Both the position numbers and the translations under genes were made by a program. From Pseudomonas sp. CC6-YY-74 (GTDB lineage: Bacteria; Pseudomonadota; Gammaproteobacteria; Pseudomonadales; Pseudomonadaceae), in the NCBI RefSeq assembly GCF_002025205.1, contig NZ_CP019947.1, forward strand, positions 3,572,001 to 3,636,000: DNA of 64,000 nt, given 5' to 3'. The notes beneath the pieces were generated by a model. The model was not told where the DNA came from. It made no database searches and saw nothing but the letters and a program-made list of their open reading frames with translations. Shown one piece after another: positions 9,127 through 17,774 of this stretch (positions are counted from its first letter, which is position 1; each line of letters begins with the position of its first letter).

Positions 9127-10278
9127 TCATCCGACCGGGCTCAGGCAGTAGTGCTGAATCAGCTGACGTAACAGACGCACGGTCGGTTCGAGACGTGACA
9201 TTTCCAGGTACTCACCCGGTTGATGGGCACAGTCGATATCGCCGGGGCCAAGCACCAGGGTCTCGCAACCAAGCTGCTGAAGATAAGGCGCTTCGGTAGC
9301 AAACGCCACCGAAGCCGCGCTGTGCCCGGTCAGGCGCTCGGCCAGGCGCACCAACTCGCTGTCGGCGACTTGCTCGAAGGGCGCCACGCTAGGAAACAGC
9401 GGGGCAAAGTCGATCTTGACCTGATGCCGCTCGGCCAGCGGTTGCAGCTTCTGCCGGATCGCCGCACGCAGCAGTTCCGGCTGCATGCCCGGCAGTGGGC
9501 GCAGGTCGAACTCCAGCGAGCACTGGCCGCAGATGCGATTGGGGTTGTCGCCACCGTGGATGCAGCCGAGATTCAGGGTTGGCTGCGGCACGCTGAACTG
9601 CGGGTTGTTGAATTCACGCTGCCACTGGCCGCGCAAGCCGCGCAGTTCGGCCAGTACATCCTGCATCGCCTCCAGCGCGCTGTGGCCGAGGCGCGGGTCG
9701 GAGGAATGGCCGCTCTGCCCGAGGATGTCGATGCGCTCCATCATGATGCCCTTGTGCAGCCGGATCGGCTTCAACCCGGTCGGCTCGCCGATCACCGCGG
9801 CGCGCCCCAACGGTCGGCCGGCAGCGGCCAGGGCGCGGGCGCCGGACATCGAGCTTTCTTCATCACAGGTGGCGAGGATCAGCAGTGGCTGCTGGAAGCG
9901 CTGGGTCAGCAAGGGCTGCACCGCGTCGATGACCAGGGCGAAGAAGCCCTTCATGTCGCAACTGCCGAGGCCAACCCAGCGGCCATCGACCTCGGTCAGC
10001 TTGAGCGGGTCGCTCTGCCACAAGGCCGCATCGAAGGGCACGGTATCGCTGTGCCCAGCCAGCACCAGGCCGCCAGGGCCACTGCCGAAGCTGGCCAGCA
10101 AGTTGAACTTACCCGGATTGATTTCCTGCACTTCGCAGGCGAAGCCGAGGTCGCCGAGCCAGCTCGAGAGCAACTCGATCACCGGCCGATTGGACTGATC
10201 CCAGTGCGCCTGGGTACAGCTCACCGAAGGCGCGGCGATCAGCGCGGCGAATTGCTCTTTGAAGGAAGGCAGGGGCAT
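9127..10278 (-). CDS. argE: Acetylornithine deacetylase
   Basis: Metallopeptidase-family (M20) enzyme that removes the acetyl group from N2-acetylornithine to give ornithine in the linear arginine pathway. It has 383 residues, with start ATG 10278 preceded by GGAGA. Metal and catalytic residues are present: His76 in LAGHSDTVPFD, Asp108 in GSCDMKG, the Glu140-Glu141 pair in CDEESSMSGARAL, Glu165 in IGEPTGLKP and His352 in DIDCAHQPGEYLEM. The HKGIMMERIDI segment marks the dimerisation domain. Pseudomonads usually recycle the acetyl group through ArgJ, so an ArgE homologue beside argA may also act on related acylated amino acids; this is inference. Confidence 0.9.
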   Translation of the reverse strand: MPLPSFKEQFAALIAAPSVSCTQAHWDQSNRPVIELLSSWLGDLGFACEVQEINPGKFNLLASFGSGPGGLVLAGHSDTVPFDAALWQSDPLKLTEVDGRWVGLGSCDMKGFFALVIDAVQPLLTQRFQQPLLILATCDEESSMSGARALAAAGRPLGRAAVIGEPTGLKPIRLHKGIMMERIDILGQSGHSSDPRLGHSALEAMQDVLAELRGLRGQWQREFNNPQFSVPQPTLNLGCIHGGDNPNRICGQCSLEFDLRPLPGMQPELLRAAIRQKLQPLAERHQVKIDFAPLFPSVAPFEQVADSELVRLAERLTGHSAASVAFATEAPYLQQLGCETLVLGPGDIDCAHQPGEYLEMSRLEPTVRLLRQLIQHYCLSPVG

Positions 10279-10317
10279 TGGCGGTCTCCGCGGGCGTTGC
10301 CACCATCATAGGGGCAA

Positions 10318-10380
10318 CGCCGGTGCGGATGAAACCGCCGGGCACTATCTCGGCGGTTGGGAACATACCGCGCACCGGCG
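10318..10380. other. Nested inverted repeat between pitA and argE
   Basis: Outer arms CGCCGGTGC (10318-10326) and GCACCGGCG (10372-10380) enclose a second hairpin AACCGCCG (10333-10340)/CGGCGGTT (10351-10358). It fills most of the 120-bp gap after the pitA stop (10399, minus strand). No T-run follows in the direction of transcription, so if it ends transcription it is not a classical terminator. It could equally be a repeat element or protect the 3' end of the pitA mRNA. Confidence 0.45.
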
Positions 10381-10398
10381 CCCGCGTTTTTCACAGCC

Positions 10399-11661
10399 TC
10401 AAAGGAAGATGCCGCGCAGGATATAGAAGAACACGATGGCCAGGGCTGCACCGACCGGTAGGGTGACCAGCCAGGACATGAAGATCTTGCCGATCACGCC
10501 CAGGTTCAGTGCGCCAATACCCCGCGCCAGGCCGACGCCCAGTACCGCACCGACCAGGGTGTGGGTGGTGGACACCGGCAAGCCGATGGCCGAGGCGCCG
10601 ACCACGGTGGTGGCCGTCGCCAGTTCGGCGGCAAAGCCGCGGCTCGGGGTCAGTTCGGTGATCTGCTTGCCGATGGTGGCGATCACCTTGTAGCCATAGG
10701 TGGCCAGGCCGATGACGATACCGATGGCACCGAGCAGCAGGACCCAGGCCGGCAGCGCTGCCTTGGCACCTACGGCTTCACCGCCGGACTGGATCACGCC
10801 GACGATGGCCGCCAGCGGACCGACGGCGTTGGCCACGTCGTTGGAGCCGTGGGCAAAGGCCATGGAGCAGGCGGTGAAGATCATCAGTACGGCGAATACT
10901 TTCTCCACGCTGGCGTAGTGGAAGCCCTTGTCCGCCTCGACGTCGATCTTGATCCGGCTGAGCAGGACGATACCCAGCAGCATCACCAGCGCGCCTATCC
11001 CTAGGGCGATAACCAGGCCCTCGGCACCAGAGAGGTTCAGGCCGATATGCTTGAGGCCCTTGGTCACGGTAACCAGACTGACCATAAAACCGGTCAGAAA
11101 CATATACAGCGGGACGAAGCGCTTGGCATTGAGGAAGGGCTCATCGGTATCGATGATCAGCTTCTGCACACTGACGAACAGTCCAAAAGCGACCGTGCCC
11201 GAGAGCACCGGCGAGATCACCCAGCTAGCGACAATCGGGCCAACACCGGCCCAGTTCACTGCGTCCATGGACACGCCGACCGCCGCGAAGCCGATCACCG
11301 CGCCAACGATCGAATGGGTGGTGGAAACCGGCCAGCCACGCATCGAAGCAATCAGCAGCCAGGTTCCTGCCGCCAGCAGCGCCGACATCATGCCCAGCAC
11401 CATCAAATCCGGGGTGATCAACGTGGCATCGACGATGCCGCTCTTGATCGTTTCGGTCACCTGGCCGCCGGCCAGATAGGCGCCCGCGAACTCGAAGACC
11501 ATGGCGACCAGGATCGCCTGTTTGATGGTCAGCGCCTGTGAGCCAACCGAGGTGCCCATGGCGTTGGCCACGTCGTTGGCACCCACGCCCCAGGCCATGA
11601 AAAAGCCGAAGAGACAGGCAAGGAGCAGAAGTACGAGGCCGTAGTCCGCAATCAAAGACAT
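10399..11661 (-). CDS. pitA: PiT-family inorganic phosphate transporter
   Basis: Low-affinity, proton-coupled inner-membrane permease for metal-phosphate complexes. The 420-residue protein is strongly hydrophobic with about ten membrane segments and shows the duplicated PiT signature: GANDVANAMGTSVGS near residue 28 and FAHGSNDVANAVGP in the second half, each followed by a VSTTHSIVGA or VSTTHTLVGA repeat. The start is ATG 11661, with only a weak ribosome-binding site. It lies 39 bp downstream of the DUF47 gene on the same strand, an arrangement common for Pit permeases and their PhoU-like accessory protein. Pho-box control cannot be confirmed from the sequence. Confidence 0.93.
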   Translation of the reverse strand: MSLIADYGLVLLLLACLFGFFMAWGVGANDVANAMGTSVGSQALTIKQAILVAMVFEFAGAYLAGGQVTETIKSGIVDATLITPDLMVLGMMSALLAAGTWLLIASMRGWPVSTTHSIVGAVIGFAAVGVSMDAVNWAGVGPIVASWVISPVLSGTVAFGLFVSVQKLIIDTDEPFLNAKRFVPLYMFLTGFMVSLVTVTKGLKHIGLNLSGAEGLVIALGIGALVMLLGIVLLSRIKIDVEADKGFHYASVEKVFAVLMIFTACSMAFAHGSNDVANAVGPLAAIVGVIQSGGEAVGAKAALPAWVLLLGAIGIVIGLATYGYKVIATIGKQITELTPSRGFAAELATATTVVGASAIGLPVSTTHTLVGAVLGVGLARGIGALNLGVIGKIFMSWLVTLPVGAALAIVFFYILRGIFL

Positions 11662-11700
11662 AAATAATTAATCCGTAGATTCCAGAAAGGACACTGGCGC

Positions 11701-12378
11701 TTAACGCGCCAGCAGTTGTTCCAGTCGGTTACCGACACGCTCGGCACGGTCGGCGACATCTCCGATCCACTCGAGGATCTGGTAGAGAAACATCACGTCA
11801 ACCGGAGGAAGGTCCTTTTCCAGCTTGAACAGGGCACGACGAACTTCGATTTGCATGCGGTCGGTGTCCTGCTCGATCAATTCTAGCTCCTCGACCATGG
11901 ATCCGACCAAGGCGGCTTCGCGCCCACCAAAACCGGTCTCCAGCAGCTCATCGAGCTCGTTCATGGCTTTCAGCGCCTGGGCACTGGCATCCACGGTACG
12001 CTGCACGAAGGCGCGCATCAGTGGCTGCATAGCCTGCGGAATGGCCATTTCACGGCCCAGCATCAGGCCGGCGATGTCCTTGGCGCGGTTGGCAACTTTG
12101 TCCTGTACACTCAGCAGCTCAAGCAGATCCGAGCGCGGCACTGGCAGAAACAGGCTCTTGGGCAGGTGCAGCCGTACGCTTTTCTTGAGTTTGTCGGCTT
12201 CGCCCTCCAGCCGCGCCATGTCCTGTTGCACCTGCTCTACCTTGGCCCAGTCCTCAGCCATCACGGCGTCGAAAAAAGGCACCAGGTGCGCTGCGCACTC
12301 ATGGGCTTTGGCGAAGTGTTTCTGCATCGGCCCAATGGGCGAGCGACCGAACAGGCTGGCGAATGGATTGAGTGGCAT
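11701..12378 (-). CDS. DUF47 PhoU-like phosphate-transport accessory protein
   Basis: A 225-residue, all-helical PhoU-like protein of the DUF47/TIGR00153 family. These proteins are encoded next to PiT transporters and are thought to regulate them. The start is ATG 12378 (MPLNPFASLFGRSPIG), preceded by GGGG at a suitable distance and matching the family length; an upstream in-frame start (12423) would add 15 unlike residues. Charged helices such as HAECAAHLVPFFDAVMAED and MARLEGEADKLKKSV carry the metal-binding type acidic motifs of the family. It is first in the DUF47-pitA operon and divergent from the CYTH gene, with about 112 bp between them holding both promoters. Confidence 0.9.
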   Translation of the reverse strand: MPLNPFASLFGRSPIGPMQKHFAKAHECAAHLVPFFDAVMAEDWAKVEQVQQDMARLEGEADKLKKSVRLHLPKSLFLPVPRSDLLELLSVQDKVANRAKDIAGLMLGREMAIPQAMQPLMRAFVQRTVDASAQALKAMNELDELLETGFGGREAALVGSMVEELELIEQDTDRMQIEVRRALFKLEKDLPPVDVMFLYQILEWIGDVADRAERVGNRLEQLLAR

Positions 12379-12490
12379 AGGGTGAACCCCGGCTTTAATG
12401 AAGGCGGCAAGTATACGGATCACTCGAAAAGCTCGCCAGCACGCATCATCAGACAGTCACAATTTCACAGTAGGCGCTTAGCTCACCATC

Positions 12491-13855
12491 ATGGTCAAAG
12501 AAACCGAAATCAAATTGCGGGTCAGCCGCGACACCTTGGCAGCACTGCGCGAGCACCCACTGCTGAAGAAGCGCAACAAGAGCGGCTGGGAACAGCGCGA
12601 GTTATTCAACCAGTATTTCGACACGCCCGCCCGTGATCTGGCCCAGGCCAAGGTCGCCTTGCGCATCCGCCGCGATGGCGATGCCTTTATCCAGACCCTG
12701 AAAAGCCGTGGTCAGAGCGTCGCGGGCCTGTCCGAACGCAACGAATTCGACTGGAATCTGGATCAGGCCGAACTGGACCTGAGCAAGCTCGATGACAGCT
12801 GCTGGCCGGCGGCCCTGGCCGACCTGGACAAGAGCCTGCTGCAACCGATCTTCAGCACCGATTTCGTCCGCCAGCGTGCCGACATCGCCTGGGGCCGCGG
12901 CAAGGCCAAGGTGGTCATCGAAGCCGCCCTGGATCTCGGCCAAGTTATCGCCGGCGAGCATGCCGAGGAAATCTGTGAGCTGGAACTGGAGCTGCGCCAG
13001 GGCGAACCTGAAGCCTTGTTGGAGCTGGCCGCCGAACTCGCCGCCGATCTGCCACTGATGCCTTGCGACATCAGCAAGGCCGAACGCGGCTACCGCCTGT
13101 TCGATGCCAACAGTTACAGCCTCAGCCTGCCAGCCCCCGAGCTGAGCAGCGAAATGAGCCTGGATGATAGCTTTGCCGCGATTGCCTGGCACCTGCTCGG
13201 CAGCAGCCAGCGGCTGGCCGAGCAATACCGCTTCAATGGCCACTGGCGCCTGTTGGTCGACTGGCTGGAACAACTGGTCGGCCTGCGCGCGCTGATCGGC
13301 AGCCTCGGCCAGGCTGCACCGCGCAGCAGCAGCAGCGAACTACGCCAGACCCTCGACGCCCTGCTCCACGACTGGCGCCCACGGGTCCAGGCCGGTCAAC
13401 TCGACGATGCCGTACGCCGGGCCGCGCCGGCGCAGTTCGCCGTAGAACTGCAGGGCACGCGCTGGGGCCAGTTCTCCCTGATCAGTTCGCGCTGGCTGCT
13501 GGCCAAGGGCTGGACGACCGCACGCAACAACCGCGGCAATCGCCAGGGCGCCGCACCGCTGGGCAACTGGCTGCCAACCTTGCTGGCCGAGGAAGGCCAT
13601 GACTTGCAGCTGAACCGCTACCAGAAACAACCGGAAGACCTGGCCGAACAACTGCCGCGTATCGAGCGCCTGCTGGCCTGGCTGCGCATGGCCCGCGGCG
13701 TATTGGAAGTGCCGGAAGTCGACCGCCTGTATGGCGAGCTGAGCAAACTGAGCGAACAGGCCAACCGCAGCATCGACCCCGAGTCGTTGGCCGCACGGCA
13801 AGCCCAGGCCCATATTGTGGCCTCGCTGAAAGCCTGGAGAATGCTGGTGAAGTAA
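12491..13855 (+). CDS. CYTH-domain protein (inorganic triphosphatase family, YgiF-like)
   Basis: 454-residue cytoplasmic protein with an N-terminal CYTH triphosphate-tunnel domain: the EXEXK motif is ETEIK at residues 4-8, followed by basic tunnel strands KVALRIRRDG and TLKSRG and acidic strands ICELELELRQGEP. E. coli YgiF is an inorganic triphosphatase, and this is the likely activity. The C-terminal half (about 220-454) is helical and sits where CHAD occurs in relatives (CHAD binds polyphosphate), but the histidines expected of a classical CHAD domain are scarce, so I call it CHAD-like at most. It is divergent from the phosphate-uptake operon, which suits a role in phosphate metabolism. The start ATG 12491 has a weak ribosome-binding site. 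Confidence 0.82.
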   Translation: MVKETEIKLRVSRDTLAALREHPLLKKRNKSGWEQRELFNQYFDTPARDLAQAKVALRIRRDGDAFIQTLKSRGQSVAGLSERNEFDWNLDQAELDLSKLDDSCWPAALADLDKSLLQPIFSTDFVRQRADIAWGRGKAKVVIEAALDLGQVIAGEHAEEICELELELRQGEPEALLELAAELAADLPLMPCDISKAERGYRLFDANSYSLSLPAPELSSEMSLDDSFAAIAWHLLGSSQRLAEQYRFNGHWRLLVDWLEQLVGLRALIGSLGQAAPRSSSSELRQTLDALLHDWRPRVQAGQLDDAVRRAAPAQFAVELQGTRWGQFSLISSRWLLAKGWTTARNNRGNRQGAAPLGNWLPTLLAEEGHDLQLNRYQKQPEDLAEQLPRIERLLAWLRMARGVLEVPEVDRLYGELSKLSEQANRSIDPESLAARQAQAHIVASLKAWRMLVK

Positions 13856-13923
13856 GCTGCAAGCTGCAAGCTGCAAGCTGCAAGCTGCAAGCTGCAAGCT
13901 GCAAGCTGCAAGCTGCAAGCTGC
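13854..13923. repeat. Ten tandem copies of a 7-bp repeat
   Basis: AAGCTGC is repeated ten times without a mismatch from 13854 to 13923, followed by a partial copy (AAGC). The array begins inside the stop codon of the CYTH gene (the AA of TAA). A unit of seven is not a multiple of three, so copy-number change would shift any reading frame through it, but the coding region already ends there. Such 7-mers are a known type of short repeat in Pseudomonas intergenic regions. Slippage should make the copy number variable. Confidence 0.95.
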
Positions 13924-13983
13924 AAGCAAGTCAGTGTGGCGTTTATGCATTGGTACGCAATAGTTCTCAACTTGCTGCTTTAA

Positions 13984-14004
13984 GCTTGCCGCTTGCCGCT
14001 TGCC
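13984..14004. repeat. Three tandem copies of a related 7-bp repeat in inverted orientation
   Basis: GCTTGCC occurs three times from 13984 to 14004. Its complement, GGCAAGC, differs by one base from the phase-shifted unit of the larger array (TGCAAGC), so the two arrays form an imperfect inverted pair about 60 bp apart. The right array ends just before the GGGAG ribosome-binding site of the next gene and lies in its leader. Confidence 0.8.
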
Positions 14005-14025
14005 GCTACTACCGCAGGGAGTCCC

Positions 14026-15810
14026 ATGTCTGCCATCACCTCGCCCACCGCCGACCGTACCCTCGACCTCGGCGATCTGCTACGCGAACTGGTCGCCCAG
14101 GGCCGGGTCGACCAGGACAGCGCCGAGCAGTGCCTGGCGATCCGCCGCAGCGCGGTGAACAACCAGCAGCACCCGCTGGAATTTCTCGCCGCGCAGCAGG
14201 TCGACGACCTCAGTCGTCCGGGCCATAAACTCGACCTGGAAAGCCTCACCGTCTGGCTGGCGAAATTCGTCGGCCAACCCTACATGCGCATCGACCCGCT
14301 GAAGATCGATGTCGCCGCTATTACCCCGTTGATGTCCTACGCCTTCGCCCAACGGCACAAGATCCTCGCCGTAGCGGTGGCCCCCGATGCGGTGACCATC
14401 GCCAGCGCGCAACCGCTGATGCACAGCTGGGAAGCCAACCTGACCCACGTGCTCAAACGCCCGATCAAGCGGGTGGTGGCCAACCCGGCGGATATCCAGC
14501 GCTTGACCGTGGAGCTCTATCGCCTGGCCAAGTCGGTCAGTGGCGCCAGCGCCGGCGACAGTAAGATCAGCGGCGTCGGCAACTTCGAGCAACTGCTCAA
14601 CCTCGGCGCCCAGGACCAGGAGCCGGACGCCAACGACGCGCATATCGTCAACATCGTCGACTGGCTGTTCCAGTACGCCTTCCAGCAACGCGCCAGCGAT
14701 ATCCACATCGAGCCGCGCCGCGAGCAGGGCAGCGTGCGCTTTCGCATCGACGGCGTGCTGCACACCGTCTACCAGTTCCCGCCGCAGGTGACCATGGCAG
14801 TGGTCAGTCGCCTGAAGAGCCTGGGCCGGATGAACGTCGCGGAAAAACGCAAACCCCAGGACGGCCGGGTCAAGACCAAGACCCCGGACGGCGGCGAAGT
14901 CGAGCTGCGCCTGTCGACCCTGCCCACCGCCTTCGGCGAAAAACTGGTGATGCGCATTTTCGATCCGGAAGTGCTGCTGAAAAGCTTCGACCAGCTGGGC
15001 TTCTCGCCGGACGACATGAAGCGCTGGGCCGACATGACCCGCCAGCCCAACGGCATCATTCTGGTCACCGGGCCAACCGGCTCGGGCAAGACCACCACCC
15101 TCTACACCACGCTCAAGCAGCTGGCGACGGCGGAGGTCAACGTCTGCACCATCGAAGACCCGATCGAGATGATCGAAGGCGCCTTCAACCAGATGCAGGT
15201 GCAGCACAACATCGACCTGAGCTTCGCCAGCGGCGTGCGCGCGCTGATGCGCCAGGACCCGGACATCATCATGATCGGTGAGATCCGCGACCTGGAAACC
15301 GCCGAGATGGCGATTCAGGCCGCACTCACCGGGCACCTGGTGCTCTCGACTCTGCACACCAACGACGCGCCCAGCGCCATCACCCGCCTGCTCGAACTGG
15401 GCGTGCCGCATTACCTGCTCAAGGCCACGCTGCTCGGGGTCATGGCCCAGCGCCTGGTGCGCACCCTGTGCCCGCATTGCAAGGCGCCACACGAGCTCAG
15501 CGACGATGACTGGCAGAGCCTGACAAAACCCTGGAACGCCCCTCTGCCGACTGGTGCGCACAGGGCCGTGGGTTGCCTGGAGTGTCGTGATACCGGCTAC
15601 CGTGGCCGCGCTGGGGTCTACGAGATCATGCAGCTCAACGATGGCATCAAAGCGCTGATCAGCGCCGACACCGATCTCACTGCCCTGCGCCGCCAGGCGT
15701 TCAAGGAGGGCATGCGCAGCCTCCGGCTGTCGGGCGCGCAAAAAATCGCTGCGGGGCTGACCACCATCGAGGAAGTGCTGCGGGTCACGCCGCAGAGCGA
15801 ACAGCGCTGA
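14026..15810 (+). CDS. Orphan GspE/PilB-family secretion ATPase
   Basis: Hexameric assembly ATPase of the type II secretion/type IV pilus class, 594 residues from ATG 14026 (GGGAG five bases upstream). It has an N-terminal MshEN-like domain (about 1-170), Walker A GPTGSGKT at 349-356, the Asp box (CTIEDPIEMIEG), Walker B DPDIIMIGEIRD, the His box GHLVLSTLHTND and a zinc knuckle CPHC...CLEC (Cys482, 485, 517, 520). All catalytic motifs are intact. No pseudopilin, secretin, prepilin or platform-protein gene is nearby, so its partners must be encoded elsewhere. P. aeruginosa has a similar isolated gene (PA5210, from memory). Confidence 0.9.
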   Translation: MSAITSPTADRTLDLGDLLRELVAQGRVDQDSAEQCLAIRRSAVNNQQHPLEFLAAQQVDDLSRPGHKLDLESLTVWLAKFVGQPYMRIDPLKIDVAAITPLMSYAFAQRHKILAVAVAPDAVTIASAQPLMHSWEANLTHVLKRPIKRVVANPADIQRLTVELYRLAKSVSGASAGDSKISGVGNFEQLLNLGAQDQEPDANDAHIVNIVDWLFQYAFQQRASDIHIEPRREQGSVRFRIDGVLHTVYQFPPQVTMAVVSRLKSLGRMNVAEKRKPQDGRVKTKTPDGGEVELRLSTLPTAFGEKLVMRIFDPEVLLKSFDQLGFSPDDMKRWADMTRQPNGIILVTGPTGSGKTTTLYTTLKQLATAEVNVCTIEDPIEMIEGAFNQMQVQHNIDLSFASGVRALMRQDPDIIMIGEIRDLETAEMAIQAALTGHLVLSTLHTNDAPSAITRLLELGVPHYLLKATLLGVMAQRLVRTLCPHCKAPHELSDDDWQSLTKPWNAPLPTGAHRAVGCLECRDTGYRGRAGVYEIMQLNDGIKALISADTDLTALRRQAFKEGMRSLRLSGAQKIAAGLTTIEEVLRVTPQSEQR

Positions 15811-16063
15811 GAGACAGGCAAAATGCCCGTGTTCTTCTAGCGGCCTGCCTGACTTGAGCGCCCGTAGCGAGGGGACGTTCGTGGTCAGACATGTCGGCTT
15901 GAGGCAGTTATTACGCTATGTTGAGGCGGGAGGCCGCCGCGCGAACAGTCGCACTATGTAACGAACAAGAGCGCCGAAAATGATCAGGTCCGGCTTTTCC
16001 GCAGTAGGACAGGGTTAAGTCCGACAGGCTGTTAGACTAGCGAAAAAAATGATCGAGTCCTCC

Positions 16064-17761
16064 ATGAGCGCGAACCCGCCCCGCCGGCACTGGCCCATCT
16101 GGTGCGTCTGGCTATTGCTGTGCCTGTCACCGCATGCCCTGGCCTGGGTCGACGTCGGTGAGCAGACGCAACCCCTCGGTCTGCACCTCAGCCTGTTCGA
16201 CACCGATGAGCCGAGCAGCCTGGCGGCCGCCATCGAGGCTCGCGAGGCAGGCGAGTTCCGCCCCTCGCAGCAGCTGGTGCCACGCTTCGGCATCGGCACC
16301 CCGCCACACTGGATCTACCTGCCGCTGCACAACCCCACGGCACAGCCGCTCAAACGTACCCTGCAACTGGGCAAAGCCTGGATTGACCAAGTGGACGTCT
16401 ACCTGCTCGGCGATGGCCACCTCCTGCAGCAACTGCATGCCGGTGATGGACAGCTGCAACGCCTACAGGCCACTCCTGGCATGGGTTATCTGCTGGAATT
16501 GCAGCTGCCGCCGGGGCACTCCGAGCTCTATGTGCAGGTCGCCACTGCCGACCCTCTGCTCCTGCCTGTGCGCCTGCTTAGCGATAGCGCCCTGCTGCAG
16601 GCGCGCGCTGCCAGCCAGTACAGCTACGGAGCCCTGTATGGATTCCTGCTGGCGCTGCTGGCCTACAATCTGATGCTTTATGCGGGCCTCAAGGATCGCA
16701 ACAATCTCAATTATTCGATCTACCTCGGCGCCTTTATTCTGCTCAACCTGTCCTACACCGGCCATGCCGGCGCCTGGCTCTGGCCGGATTCGCTGTTCCT
16801 CAAACGCTATGCCAACCCATTCTTGATGACTGCAGCAGCCTGGCTCGGCCTGCACTTTGCCCGCCATTTTCTCGCCCTGGACGCCCATACACCCCGTCTT
16901 GCGCGCGCGGTCAAGCACGGCGCCTCTGCCGCGATGCTGGCGCTGGTGCTATGCGCCAGCCTGGATTGGCATGCCCAGGCCCTCTGGGTGGCCTTTTTCA
17001 GCGTGCTGGTCTACAGCCTGCTGATGGTGCTACTGGGTTTGGTCAGCCTGCGCCGCGGCCAGGTGGCGGCGCGCTATTTTCTCGCCGCCACCGTGTTCGG
17101 TATGCTCGGTACCGCCCTGACCGACCTCAGCGTGTGGGGCATGATCCCCTTCACCACCCTGACCTACCGCGCGGTGGAACTCGGTATTCTGCTGGAGGCC
17201 ACCTTGCTGGCACTGGCCCTGGCCTATCAGATGCGCCAGCACCAGCGGGCACGCCGCGAGGCGGAAACCCTTGCCCGCATCGAACCACTGACCGGCCTTC
17301 TCAACCGCCGGGCCTTCCTCGAACAGGGTAATAGCCTGTGGGGCCAGGCCATGCGCCATGGCCAGCCACTGGCGCTGATCATGCTCGACCTCGATCACTT
17401 CAAGGCCATCAATGACCAGCATGGCCATGACATGGGCGATCACTACCTGATCAGCACTGCCCGCCTGATTAGCGAGCAATGCCGCGCGGGCGATCTGCTG
17501 GCCCGCTGGGGCGGCGAGGAATTTCTGCTGCTGCTGCCACACACCCGCCTGGAGGAGGCGCTGCTGCTGGCCGAGCACCTGCGGCAGGCGATCGCTGCCC
17601 TGACGCCCGGCCCAGTAGCCCTAAGCGCCAGCTTAGGCGTGGCGGCGCGCCAGCAGCAGATGCACTTGGAGCAATTGATCAATGCCGCAGACGAGCGCCT
17701 CTACCAGGCCAAGCAGAACGGCCGCAACCGCATCTGCGGGCCACAACCCGAGTGTTGCTGA
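16064..17761 (+). CDS. Membrane diguanylate cyclase with 7TMR-DISM sensor
   Basis: Synthesises cyclic di-GMP in response to a periplasmic or membrane signal. The order is: signal peptide (cleavage near ALA-W, about residue 27), extracellular 7TMR-DISM type 2 ligand domain to about 170, seven membrane segments about 185-400, then a GGDEF domain. The active site is GGEEF (483-487) and an inhibitory I-site RAGD lies five residues before it, so product feedback is expected. No EAL domain is present. Start: ATG 16064 is used because a GAG-containing site precedes it, while ATG 16049 (five residues longer) has no ribosome-binding site. The 253-bp gap upstream holds no gene I can support. It is convergent with the next gene, 13 bp apart. 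Confidence 0.9.
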   Translation: MSANPPRRHWPIWCVWLLLCLSPHALAWVDVGEQTQPLGLHLSLFDTDEPSSLAAAIEAREAGEFRPSQQLVPRFGIGTPPHWIYLPLHNPTAQPLKRTLQLGKAWIDQVDVYLLGDGHLLQQLHAGDGQLQRLQATPGMGYLLELQLPPGHSELYVQVATADPLLLPVRLLSDSALLQARAASQYSYGALYGFLLALLAYNLMLYAGLKDRNNLNYSIYLGAFILLNLSYTGHAGAWLWPDSLFLKRYANPFLMTAAAWLGLHFARHFLALDAHTPRLARAVKHGASAAMLALVLCASLDWHAQALWVAFFSVLVYSLLMVLLGLVSLRRGQVAARYFLAATVFGMLGTALTDLSVWGMIPFTTLTYRAVELGILLEATLLALALAYQMRQHQRARREAETLARIEPLTGLLNRRAFLEQGNSLWGQAMRHGQPLALIMLDLDHFKAINDQHGHDMGDHYLISTARLISEQCRAGDLLARWGGEEFLLLLPHTRLEEALLLAEHLRQAIAALTPGPVALSASLGVAARQQQMHLEQLINAADERLYQAKQNGRNRICGPQPECC

Positions 17762-17774
17762 GCGCTGCGCACCG

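Noticed and set aside
13854..13923. Ten-copy repeat considered as a CRISPR array
   Set aside because: The unit is only 7 bp and there are no spacers; it is a simple tandem repeat.
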